From the NCBI RefSeq assembly GCF_023973145.1, contig NZ_CP099546.1, forward strand, positions 2,914,001-2,978,000: DNA of 64,000 nt, in the 5' to 3' direction. Below, piece after piece: positions 44,463 to 52,637 of this stretch (position 1 is the stretch's first letter; every line of letters starts with the position of its first letter). Origin of the DNA: Natronosalvus vescus (GTDB lineage: Archaea; Halobacteriota; Halobacteria; Halobacteriales; Natrialbaceae). The translations under genes and the position numbers were made by a program. The notes under the pieces are model-generated. The model ran no database searches. It saw nothing but the letters and a program-made list of their open reading frames with translations, and was not told where the DNA came from.

Positions 44463-45806
44463 TTAGGCGGTCGCGTCGATCGACTCGAGTAACAGGTCGG
44501 CACCGAGGTCGATCTCGCGTTCGGTCACGTCGAGCGGCGGCAACAGCCTGATCGCCTTCTCGCCACAGCCGAGCGTCAGCAGGCCTCGAGCGACGGCCTC
44601 CTCGACGACGGCGGTTCGACGCTCGGTGGTGTCGAACTCCACGGCGAGCATGAGTCCGCGTCCGCGCACGTCGATCACACCGTCGGGCTCCGCGTCGCGC
44701 AACCGTTCTTTCATGTGGGCACCGCGAACGACTGCGTTCGCACACAGGTCGTACTCTCGAATCGCGTCGATCGTCAATGCTCCCTGTAACGCCGAGAGGA
44801 TGTCGCCCCCACCCCACGTCGATCCGATGCGGTTCTTTTCGGTGGGGAAGACTTCCGAGCGCGAGATGGTCGCGCCGGTTCGAAGCGCCTTCCCGCCGGC
44901 GATGACGTCCGGTTCGATCGCGTAGTGATCCGAGGCCCACAGCTTTCCCGTTCGTCCAAGTCCGGACTGGATTTCGTCGGCGATCAGGTGAATGTCGTAG
45001 GTCTCACAGACCCTCGCTACCTCGTCCATGAACGCCTCACTCGGGAAGTTGTAGCCGCCGACGCCCTGGATCGGCTCGAGGATCAGGAACGAAATCTCCG
45101 ACGGATCGATGTAGCCCCCTTCGGGCTCGAGGAGCCGTCCCAGCTGTGAGTCACCGCCGGCGAAAAAGCCACAGGAGCACGTCTCCTGGCTACAGTTTCG
45201 ATCCTCACAGAACGGTACCGTTCTCGTTCCTGCGATTTCGGGATACGAACGGGTGTAGACGGACTTGGCTCGAGTCATCGAGAGCGTCCCAACAGTCCGG
45301 CCGTGGAACGCGCCGACGAACGTGATGCCGTACTTCGGCGATTGGGTGTTCGCGTTGGCGATCTTCATCGCGTTTTCGACCGCCTCGGCGCCGCTGTTAC
45401 AGAGAAACACTGTGTCCATGTCGTAGTGGGCGGTGATCTCGACCAGCCGATCCATGAGCTGGCTCGGTCCGGGGTGGGCCGGATCCGTCGGCGACGTACC
45501 GGCACCGACGTAGAAGTCCTGGCCGGCGATCTTCATCGGATCGCCGAGTTCGAACTCGGCCATCGGCTCGAGAATTTTGGGATTGTCGTACCCGAGGGGT
45601 GCAGCGCCGATGTGGCACGTAAAGTCCATGAGGACGTTTCCGTCGACATCGGTACAGAACGGCCCCGCTGCCGGTGCGGTTCGATCCCAGACGAACTCGT
45701 GGGAGTATTCACTTGGGGCGGCGCTCCGGTGGTGGTACTCGATCCACGACTGGGCCGCCTCGCCCGGGACGGTACGAACCGACGGCTCCGCGGTATCCCG
45801 ATCCAT
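44463..45806 (-). CDS. class III aminotransferase (B) with a Cys cluster
   Basis: A 447-residue PLP enzyme like 4-aminobutyrate/lysine aminotransferases. Key regions are FLCNSGAEAVENAMKIAN, FVGAFHGRTVGTLSMT, Asp in HLIADEIQSGLGRTG, the PLP Lys in VIAGGKALRTGATIS and GSTWGGGD. Residues 197-210 form an unusual Cys run (FCEDRNCSQETCSCGFF) that could bind a metal. It is in the same direction as the DoeA-like gene. Its ATG lies inside a perfect cluster dyad. The substrate is probably an omega-amino acid such as diaminobutyrate or GABA. Confidence 0.88.
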   Translation of the reverse strand: MDRDTAEPSVRTVPGEAAQSWIEYHHRSAAPSEYSHEFVWDRTAPAAGPFCTDVDGNVLMDFTCHIGAAPLGYDNPKILEPMAEFELGDPMKIAGQDFYVGAGTSPTDPAHPGPSQLMDRLVEITAHYDMDTVFLCNSGAEAVENAMKIANANTQSPKYGITFVGAFHGRTVGTLSMTRAKSVYTRSYPEIAGTRTVPFCEDRNCSQETCSCGFFAGGDSQLGRLLEPEGGYIDPSEISFLILEPIQGVGGYNFPSEAFMDEVARVCETYDIHLIADEIQSGLGRTGKLWASDHYAIEPDVIAGGKALRTGATISRSEVFPTEKNRIGSTWGGGDILSALQGALTIDAIREYDLCANAVVRGAHMKERLRDAEPDGVIDVRGRGLMLAVEFDTTERRTAVVEEAVARGLLTLGCGEKAIRLLPPLDVTEREIDLGADLLLESIDATA

Positions 45807-45824
45807 ACACAGAAATCGTGTATG
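45804..45824. promoter_or_regulatory. shared dyad operator, site 7, overlapping a start codon
   Basis: This is the best copy: CATACAC at 45804 and its exact complement GTGTATG at 45818 flank a 7-base centre (AGAAATC). On the minus strand the end GTGTATG contains the aminotransferase B start codon. TTTAATAAC, a TATA-like box, lies about 27 bases upstream of the ATG. The site therefore covers the transcription start. Confidence 0.75.
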
Positions 45825-45852
45825 GCGTTATTAAATGTTGGTGTCTCTCCGT

Positions 45853-48800
45853 TCAGCACTCGCTCCAGCCACAGGACTCACACGTCTTGCAGCCTTCCGA
45901 GAAGTACAGCGAGAGCGACCCACAGGAGGGACACTCCGGCGACTCGCCGGCGTCGATCAGATCCTGGGTGGCGTCCTGTTTTTCGGCTGCGGCCCCGCCG
46001 TCGGTCTCGTGATCCTCGTAGTCGACTGCAGCCTCCTCGGCGTCCGCCGACTCCTCGAGCGTCTGCTGTTTCGGGTACGGTTTGTCGATTTCGTTGTCGA
46101 GGTAGCGTCGCATCGCAGTGCCAATCGCGTCCGGGATCGACTGAATCTGTTCGCCCTTGTCCCAGGCCACCTTCGGACTTCGGGTTCCACAGAGTTCGTC
46201 GACGACCTCCTCGGGATCGACACCGGAGCGCAGCGAGGTCGAGATGACCTTCGCCAGCGCTTCGGTGAAGGAGTTGGTGAAGCCGCCGGAGTGGCCGATG
46301 TTGGCGAACAACTCGAACGGCTGGCCGGTTTCGGGATCCTCGTTGATCGTGACATACACCTTGCCGTAGCCGGTGTCGATGCGCTGGCTCACGCCCTGCA
46401 AGGCGTCGGGGCGTTCGCGTTTTTCGGCGAACTCGACGGTCGGTCGGTCGCCGTTGGTCTCGAGGTCGGCCCCAAGCACTTGGCGGACGTCTTCGTGCTC
46501 GAGGAACTGCTCGAGGCCACCGAAGATTTCGCCGATCTGTTCGACCAGCGCCTCGGCGGCTTCGGTCTCGTCGGCGAACTCCGTGTTGTCCGCGCGCGTC
46601 GTCAGCACCTGCTTCGTCCGGGTGCCGTCGCGGTAGTAGGTGACGCCCTTGCCGCCGTGTTCGTACACCCACTCGAAGACCTCCTTGGCGTCCTCGAGCG
46701 TGGAGTCGTTGGGCGCGTTGACGGTCTTCGAGATGGCGGAGTCGACGCCCTCCTGGCAGGCACACTGCACGGCCGCGTGATCTTTCGCGGTGAGGTCGGC
46801 GGTGATGACGAACAGTTCGCCGATCGCGTCGGGGACGGTCTCGAGCCCGTCGACACCGTCGAACTGGTTGGTAGCCATCTGTTCCTGGGCCTCGCGCTTT
46901 GCGGCCTCGACGTCGATATCGTTGGCCTCGAGCGTGCGCAGGAAGTAGTCGTCGAACTCCACCAGCATCTCGTCGCCCTGGACGTCGTCGGTGACGTTCT
47001 TGTAGTAGGCGACGTTGTAGATGGGCTCACAGCCGCCGGTGGTGTTGCCGACCATGCTCGTCGTCCCGGTCGGCGCGATCGTCGTGACGTTGTGGTTCCG
47101 GATGGGGAACCCGTCAGGGAACCGATCCGCGTTGAGACCCGTCTGGTGTTCGAACCACTCGCGGTACTCCGTGGGGTTCGCGTACTTCGACTCGTCCCAG
47201 TCGGCGAAGGAGCCGCGCTCTTCGGCCAGTTCGTGACTCGTCCACTTGGCCTCGTGGTTGATGTGGGTCATCAGTTGGCGGGCGACCTCGTTACCCTCGT
47301 CGCTACCGTACTTGATGCCGAGCTGGATGTAGAGCTGTGCCAGCCCCATGATGCCCAGTCCGATCTTGCGCATCCGGCGAACGGTCTCTTCGATCTCTTC
47401 GACCGGGAAGTCGGACATCGTGACGACGTTCTCGAGGAAGCGCGTGCCGTAGGCGATGCGCTCGTCGAACTCGTCCCAGTCGATGGCCGCCTCGAGGAAC
47501 GCTGCGACGGCTTCCTCGTGGCTCTCGTACTCGTCGGCGTGTTCGGCCGACCAGACGCGCCAGTCTGGGGAATCAAAGGCAGCGAGGGTACTCAGGTTAA
47601 TATGTCCAAGATTACAGGCCTCGAATTCTTCCAACGGCTGCTCACCACATGGATTTGTCGCCAAAATGGTATGTTCGGGGTGTTTCTCCACGTCGAAGGA
47701 GTGTTCCTTGTTGACGCGCTCGAGATAGATCACGCCGGGTTCGCCGTTCTCGTGGGCACCCTCCACGATGCGCTCCCAGACGAGTTCGGCGGGAATAGAG
47801 AGCGGTTCGCCGACCTCGACGTACTCGCCGAGGTCGTAGCGGCCGTACATCTCCTTGGTTTCCTCGGTGGCGATGTGTGGCTCTTCCGTCCGTGGGTTGG
47901 TGAACGTGTACTCTTCGCCGTTCTGGACGGCCTCCATGAAGGCGTCGGTGACGCCCACCGAGATGTTAAAATTCGAGAGGTGGCCCTCGACGGCGTTGCG
48001 CAGGTGTTTCGGCACCTTGCCGTCGTCGTCGATCAGTTCGCGGGCCTCCTCGAGCGCCTCGGCGAACGTCGTGTACGTGTAGTCGTCGGGGTCGTTGAGC
48101 CGCAGCGTGTGTGCCAGCGAGACGTCCTTGTTTTTGGCGTGGATGAATTCGATGACGTCCGGGTGTGAGACGCGCATGATGCTCATCTGGGCCCCCCGTC
48201 GGGTACCGCCTTGCGCGATGGTCTCACACAGCTGATCGTACGTGCGCATGAAGGTGATCGGGCCGGAGGCGATGCCGCCGGTGGAACCGACGGAGTCCCC
48301 GAACGGGCGCAGTTGCCAGAAGCCGTAGCCGACGCCGCCACCGGACTGGAAAACCTCGGCGGCCTTCTTGGCCGTCTCGTGGATGTTCGCGAGGTCGTCG
48401 TCGGGGCTCATGACGAAACAGGCCGAGAGTTGCTGGAGTTCGTCACCTGCGTTCATCAGCGTCGGCGAGTTGGGCATGAACGAGAGGGTTTCCATACCCT
48501 CGATGAACGTGTCGGCGACGTCCTCGACGTGTTCTCGAACCGAAGTGGGAAGTCCGGGGACGACGGTGTCGTAGGCAAATTTGTTGACGTTCTCCTCGGT
48601 GAGCACCGTCTCGACGTCGTCGTCGACGGTCGTCCCCTCCCCGAAGACCTCCGCGGCGAGTTCGTCCCGGCGTGGATGGCCCGGCTTGAGCTGGTCTGGC
48701 GTGACGGTGACCTCGACCCCCTGGTTGTCGCCCTCGTACACTGCCTCGGCGAGAGCGATGTTCTTCCCGATGCGCTCGAACAGTTCCTCCTGGGTCTCGG

Positions 48801-48948
48801 TAAGTTCGCCGTCGGCATCCTTCCGAAGATAGCGTGCTGGGAGGATGTTGTGATAGGCGTTTGCCGTCATGCGCTCCTCGAGGGTCTCGCCCTCAGTGCG
48901 TTTGATCGGCAGCGTGAGATCGTCCGCGGTGAGCTCGGATTCGCTCAT
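45853..48948 (-). CDS. nrdJ: adenosylcobalamin-dependent ribonucleotide reductase (class II)
   Basis: 1031 residues. It reduces ribonucleotides to deoxyribonucleotides with an AdoCbl radical. Landmarks are LSACFVMSPDDDLANI (substrate-site Cys), GGVGYGFWQLRPFGDSVGST, QGGTRRGAQMSIMRVSHPDV, the NPCGEQPLEEFEACNLGHIN active-site loop and PTGTTSMVGNTTGGCEP. At the C-terminus are a TSCPD-like domain (GLEQ...PQ region) and a four-Cys zinc finger (CPSCGSLSL...CKTCESCGWSEC). The ATG at 48948 was chosen; a 49-residue in-frame extension is not family-like. The length is normal and no intein is seen. Its cofactor requires the adenosyltransferase at 2318-2857. Confidence 0.95.
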   Translation of the reverse strand: MSESELTADDLTLPIKRTEGETLEERMTANAYHNILPARYLRKDADGELTETQEELFERIGKNIALAEAVYEGDNQGVEVTVTPDQLKPGHPRRDELAAEVFGEGTTVDDDVETVLTEENVNKFAYDTVVPGLPTSVREHVEDVADTFIEGMETLSFMPNSPTLMNAGDELQQLSACFVMSPDDDLANIHETAKKAAEVFQSGGGVGYGFWQLRPFGDSVGSTGGIASGPITFMRTYDQLCETIAQGGTRRGAQMSIMRVSHPDVIEFIHAKNKDVSLAHTLRLNDPDDYTYTTFAEALEEARELIDDDGKVPKHLRNAVEGHLSNFNISVGVTDAFMEAVQNGEEYTFTNPRTEEPHIATEETKEMYGRYDLGEYVEVGEPLSIPAELVWERIVEGAHENGEPGVIYLERVNKEHSFDVEKHPEHTILATNPCGEQPLEEFEACNLGHINLSTLAAFDSPDWRVWSAEHADEYESHEEAVAAFLEAAIDWDEFDERIAYGTRFLENVVTMSDFPVEEIEETVRRMRKIGLGIMGLAQLYIQLGIKYGSDEGNEVARQLMTHINHEAKWTSHELAEERGSFADWDESKYANPTEYREWFEHQTGLNADRFPDGFPIRNHNVTTIAPTGTTSMVGNTTGGCEPIYNVAYYKNVTDDVQGDEMLVEFDDYFLRTLEANDIDVEAAKREAQEQMATNQFDGVDGLETVPDAIGELFVITADLTAKDHAAVQCACQEGVDSAISKTVNAPNDSTLEDAKEVFEWVYEHGGKGVTYYRDGTRTKQVLTTRADNTEFADETEAAEALVEQIGEIFGGLEQFLEHEDVRQVLGADLETNGDRPTVEFAEKRERPDALQGVSQRIDTGYGKVYVTINEDPETGQPFELFANIGHSGGFTNSFTEALAKVISTSLRSGVDPEEVVDELCGTRSPKVAWDKGEQIQSIPDAIGTAMRRYLDNEIDKPYPKQQTLEESADAEEAAVDYEDHETDGGAAAEKQDATQDLIDAGESPECPSCGSLSLYFSEGCKTCESCGWSEC

Positions 48949-49384
48949 GCGTGCGACACCTCGTCCGCACACCGCCCACTGCTGGCGAATTTTCCGTCTG
49001 ACAGTGTATCCCTTTGCATGGTTAGTGACGAAGGATGGATATTCTCCCACCCCTATAAATCTGTCTGACTTGCAATAGTGAAAGTCAAATTGCAAAGATA
49101 CCGCTCAGTGGTCGTCGTTCGTTCCCGGTCGCCGAGACGGACGTCTCGGGCCCTGTCATACGCTATGAACGCATCAGTCTTAATCATTTTCAGAGGACAC
49201 TGAAAGTGAAACCCGGTTCCGGATCCCTCGAGTATTGCCGGTGTCGACCGTCGATGTGTGCATCTCTGGTACTCACAACGCGTTGGAGGCATATCAGCGG
49301 TTTCCACGAGGGTTGATGTGTCTCGATAATGAGAGTTTCAACTCATCCGGAACTATTAGGTGGATTGAGTGCGCGGTGATAGCT
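48949..49384. other. divergent promoter region of nrdJ
   Basis: AT-rich, no gene. A TATA-like box for nrdJ is seen as CCCTATAAATC (plus strand near 49051, reading GATTTATAGGG on the minus strand), about 100 bases before the start codon, so the message has a leader. Just upstream are two TTGCAA hexamers 14 bases apart (49072-49097) and, near 49188-49210, an inverted pair TTTCAG/CTGAAA. These may be regulatory. Confidence 0.5.
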
Positions 49385-49564
49385 ATGCTCGATCCGATAA
49401 CCGGTTCACCGATCCTGATGGCGCTCGCAATTCTCGCGATCATCGCCGTCGCGATAACCGCGATCAGGTTCGCGATCAAGATCGCTATCAGAGTGGGACT
49501 CGTCGCTGCCGTGGTACTCGCTGGACTGTATACGATGGGTTATCTCGGCGTGCTCCCGTTCTGA
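49385..49564 (+). CDS. 59-residue membrane mini-protein
   Basis: Starts MLDPITGSPILMALAILAII and continues with a second hydrophobic stretch (VGLVAAVVLAGLYTMGYLGV), separated by IRFAIKIAIR. Two membrane spans are likely. ATG 49385 was chosen because upstream in-frame sequence is not coding-like. Its last 25 bases overlap the 3' end of trpG on the other strand. Function unknown; similar small proteins occur in haloarchaea. Confidence 0.6.
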   Translation: MLDPITGSPILMALAILAIIAVAITAIRFAIKIAIRVGLVAAVVLAGLYTMGYLGVLPF

Positions 49565-50229
49565 GCGCGCACGTCCCGAAGAAAGTTCTCGATGATCTCG
49601 TGACCGACGGCGGTGAGTACGCTCTCCGGATGGAACTGTACGCACTCGAGTGGCACGTCCTCGTCCGTGTGACGGACGCCCATGACGAGTGACGTGCCAT
49701 CGTGGTCGGTCGTCGCCGTTACCTCGAGACAGTCGGGCACCTCGACGGCGACTAGCGAGTGGTACCGACCGGCCTGGAAGCCCTGCTCGAGCCCCGCGAA
49801 GACGCCCCGTCCGTCGTGATTCACGGAAGAAGCTTTCCCGTGGATCGGCGACGGTGCGCGGTCGATCGTCCCGCCTAGGGCGTAGACGGCGGCCTCGAGA
49901 CCAAGGCAGACACCCAACGTAGGGATCGTCGGACTCACCTCGCGGATCACGTCCATCGAGACGCCGACGTCGCGTTCGTTTTCCGGGTGGCCGGGGCCAG
50001 GACTGATGATGATCGCGTCGGCGTCGACCGCGCGAACCTCCTCGAGCGTGGCGGTGTTTTTCAACACGGTCGTCTCGGCGTGCTCGCTGACGTACTCGAC
50101 CAGATTGTACGTAAAGGAGTCGTAGTTGTCGACGACGAGAACGTGCGGTCGCCCCTCGTCGGCGGTGACGTCGACTCCGCTGGCGGAATCATCGCTATAC
50201 TCGTCTCCAGCGCCAGGCGTCGTGCTCAT
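49540..50229 (-). CDS. trpG: anthranilate synthase component II (glutamine amidotransferase)
   Basis: 229 residues. It is a class I amidotransferase supplying ammonia to TrpE. Landmarks are VLVVDNYDSFTYNLVEYV, IISPGPGHPENERDVG, nucleophile Cys in LGVCLGLEAAVYALGG, and the His/Glu pair in CVQFHPESVLT. The usual GVCLGHQ reads GVCLGLE here. The first 25 residues are a variable acidic extension. Its start overlaps the trpE stop by four bases (ATGA). It is the last gene of the trpDFEG operon. Confidence 0.95.
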   Translation of the reverse strand: MSTTPGAGDEYSDDSASGVDVTADEGRPHVLVVDNYDSFTYNLVEYVSEHAETTVLKNTATLEEVRAVDADAIIISPGPGHPENERDVGVSMDVIREVSPTIPTLGVCLGLEAAVYALGGTIDRAPSPIHGKASSVNHDGRGVFAGLEQGFQAGRYHSLVAVEVPDCLEVTATTDHDGTSLVMGVRHTDEDVPLECVQFHPESVLTAVGHEIIENFLRDVRAQNGSTPR

Positions 50230-51932
50230 TGCTCGGCCCCCACGACCACGTCACGGTCAGTCGGATCGGTCGACTCCTCCCGTTCGATCTGCTCGAGCGC
50301 CGCCAACACGCCGCCCATCTTTTTCTCCGTCTCGTCGTACTCGGCTGCCGGATCGCTGTCGGCGACGAGACCCGCGCCCGCTTGCACGGTGATGCGCTGG
50401 TCGTCACCACCGGATTCGATCGTCGCCGTTCGGATGACGATCGCGAAGTCGGCATCCCCCGTCCAGGAGTAGTAGCCGACGCCACCACCGTACAGACCGC
50501 GAGGCTCGTCCTCGAGATCGTCGATGATCTCCATTGCCCGCACTTTCGGTGCGCCAGAAAGTGTCCCTGCGGGGAACGCAGCACGGGTCGTGTCGAACGC
50601 GTCGGCGTCGGCGGCCAGCCGACCGGTGACCGTCGACTCGATGTGCTGGACGTGGCTGTACTTGAGGACGTTCATGAACTCGTCGACGCGAACGGAGCCT
50701 GCTTCGGCGACCCGGCGAACGTCGTTTCGTGCCAGATCGACCAGCATCGTGTGTTCGGCGCGCTCTTTGGCGTCGGCGAGCATCTCGCCGGCCAGGCGTC
50801 GATCCTCGACGGGGCTCGAGCCTCGTTCACAGGTACCGGCGATCGGATTCGACATGATCTCGCCGCCGCGCACGGAGATCAGCGTCTCGGGGCTGGCACC
50901 GACGACCGTGAGATCGTCGTGCTCGAGCAAGTACATGTACGGCGAGGGGTTGATCTCGCGCATCGACTCGTAGAACCCCAGGGGATCGATCTCACCACGA
51001 ATTTCGCGACGTCGGGAGATCACGCCCTGGTAGATCTCGCCGTCGAGCACGCGTTCTTTCGCTCGATCGACGGCCGCTTCGTACGTCTGGCGCGACCCTG
51101 CCGTCTCCGATCGTTTGACAAATCCGCCGGTTTCGAGGGTCGTTGCCGACGAAAGGACGGTCTGGACGCGTTCGGCTTCTGATCGGAGCTCGTCGTACAC
51201 TGCTCGCGGATCGTCGGCGGGGCCAATCACCGGCGTGAACACCAGCGAGACGGTGCCATCGTGTTCGTCGAACACGAGCGTTTTCGTCGTCAGAACGAAC
51301 TGGGCGTCCGGAAATCGCGAGTCGGGTCGCTCACAGCCCACTTCCTCGAGCCAGAGGTCGTAGACGGCGTCGTACGCGAGAAAGCCAACCAGCCCACCCT
51401 CGAGGTGCTGGCGGTCGCGGTCGGGGACGTTCTCCAGTCGAACGTCGGGCAAAGCCGCCCGAAGCGAATCGACGGTGTCTCCGCTGTCGTCGCGGCCGAT
51501 GGTCTCGAGTGGCGCAGTGTCCGTGAGGGGTTCGACGGTCGTCCCATCGGGATCGACGGTGATGACCGCCTCTGGTTCGTACCCGACGTACGAAAAGCGG
51601 GCGTGTCGATCCGCGCTGGCGGCGTTCGGTCTGAACGCACCGTCCGGATCGCTCGAGGGCGTCTTCTCTGCGCTCTCGAGCAGGAAGCTGTAGGGCGACG
51701 GCTCGCGGTCGGCTTCTGTTCCCTCGGTTTCGATACGTCCTGTAAGGGCCGCATACGCGTTCAGTGGCGTCGTTTCGACCTCGAGCGTGGCCTCGAGGCG
51801 GACGACGGCCGGTCGCTCCCGTCGGTCGGTTCGCTCGGCGAGGCCGACGAATCTATCGTCGTCGGTCTGGAGCGTCAGCGACGACTGCGTTGGGGTGGGT
51901 GCTGCGTTCGATGTCGATGGTGGATTCGTCAT
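50226..51932 (-). CDS. trpE: anthranilate synthase component I
   Basis: A 568-residue chorismate-using enzyme. With TrpG it makes anthranilate. Landmarks are NPSPYMYLLEHDDLTVVGASPETLI, PIAGTCERG, DLARNDVRRVAEAGSV and FPAGTLSGAPKVRAMEIIDDLE. The N-terminal LLES motif (YSFLLESAEKT, about 84), which in this family binds tryptophan for feedback inhibition, is present. ATG 51932; 27 bases separate it from the trpF stop. Confidence 0.95.
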   Translation of the reverse strand: MTNPPSTSNAAPTPTQSSLTLQTDDDRFVGLAERTDRRERPAVVRLEATLEVETTPLNAYAALTGRIETEGTEADREPSPYSFLLESAEKTPSSDPDGAFRPNAASADRHARFSYVGYEPEAVITVDPDGTTVEPLTDTAPLETIGRDDSGDTVDSLRAALPDVRLENVPDRDRQHLEGGLVGFLAYDAVYDLWLEEVGCERPDSRFPDAQFVLTTKTLVFDEHDGTVSLVFTPVIGPADDPRAVYDELRSEAERVQTVLSSATTLETGGFVKRSETAGSRQTYEAAVDRAKERVLDGEIYQGVISRRREIRGEIDPLGFYESMREINPSPYMYLLEHDDLTVVGASPETLISVRGGEIMSNPIAGTCERGSSPVEDRRLAGEMLADAKERAEHTMLVDLARNDVRRVAEAGSVRVDEFMNVLKYSHVQHIESTVTGRLAADADAFDTTRAAFPAGTLSGAPKVRAMEIIDDLEDEPRGLYGGGVGYYSWTGDADFAIVIRTATIESGGDDQRITVQAGAGLVADSDPAAEYDETEKKMGGVLAALEQIEREESTDPTDRDVVVGAEQ

Positions 51933-51959
51933 TGTGAATGTCGATATCGGTATCGGCGA

Positions 51960-52637
51960 TCAGCGTTCGACTGTCGGCGGCTCTCGAGATCGTACCGCCA
52001 CCCCATCGGGACGGCGGGCCGCGTCGACGAACGCACGAACGGCCTCGTGGTCTTTCGTTCCCGGTGTGGCTTCGATTCCGCTCGAGACGTCGACGGCGTA
52101 CGGCGATACGGTCTCGATCGCTTCGGTGACGTTCGACGGAGTGAGCCCGCCAGCGAGAATGACCGGTGACTCGAGGGCTGAAACTGCCTCGCGGGTTTGC
52201 TCCCAGTCGTGGGTTTCACCGGTACCGCCAGCACCGTGTTCGTCCACGGAGTCGACGACCAGCGCGTCCGCGATGTCGTCGTACATTTCAGCCGCCGACA
52301 CGTCTTCGGCGTCGATGGCGAGGAAGACCGCGGCGTCGATTTTGGCTCGCAGGTAAGCCAGATCGCCCGGTCGCATTCCGCCGTGGAGCTGCATGACGTC
52401 GGGTTCGACGGCTTCGGCGAGTTCGATTGCCCGCTCAGGCCCCGTCGGCATCGTCACGAGAACGGTCGTTACGAACGGTGGGGCGGCGTCGACGAGCGCT
52501 GTGGCGCGATCGGCGGTCACTTCCCGTGGTGTTTCGATCGAAACGTCACAGACGATCCCGACGGCATCTGCTCCGGCTTCGACGGCGGCATCGAGATCGT
52601 CCTTCTGGGTGATCCCGCAAATCTTCACGCGCGTCAT
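51960..52637 (-). CDS. trpF: phosphoribosylanthranilate isomerase
   Basis: A 225-residue TIM barrel. The catalytic Cys is in VKICGITQKDDLDAAVEAGADAVG (residue 7) and the catalytic Asp is expected in VDVSSGIEATPGTKDHEAV near residue 190. LHGG (VMQLHGGMRPGDL) and ILAGGLTPSNV are phosphate-binding loops. It catalyses the Amadori rearrangement, the third tryptophan step. Its start overlaps the trpD stop by four bases. Confidence 0.94.
   Translation of the reverse strand: MTRVKICGITQKDDLDAAVEAGADAVGIVCDVSIETPREVTADRATALVDAAPPFVTTVLVTMPTGPERAIELAEAVEPDVMQLHGGMRPGDLAYLRAKIDAAVFLAIDAEDVSAAEMYDDIADALVVDSVDEHGAGGTGETHDWEQTREAVSALESPVILAGGLTPSNVTEAIETVSPYAVDVSSGIEATPGTKDHEAVRAFVDAARRPDGVAVRSREPPTVER

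Noticed and set aside
35152-45806. Reading the aminotransferase cluster as ectoine biosynthesis (ectABC).
   Set aside because: No EctA acetyltransferase or EctC cupin is present, while a DoeA-like hydrolase and an M20 deacetylase are. The direction indicated is breakdown.
45835-48168. A 777-codon open frame on the plus strand opposite nrdJ.
   Set aside because: It mirrors a highly conserved enzyme gene. In GC-rich haloarchaeal DNA with strong third-position bias the opposite strand often stays open. The translated sequence has no family likeness.
45853-48948. A possible intein in the long NrdJ.
   Set aside because: All active-site motifs follow in order at normal spacing, and no Hint-domain blocks or HN-C junctions are seen. 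About 1030 residues is normal for this enzyme in haloarchaea.
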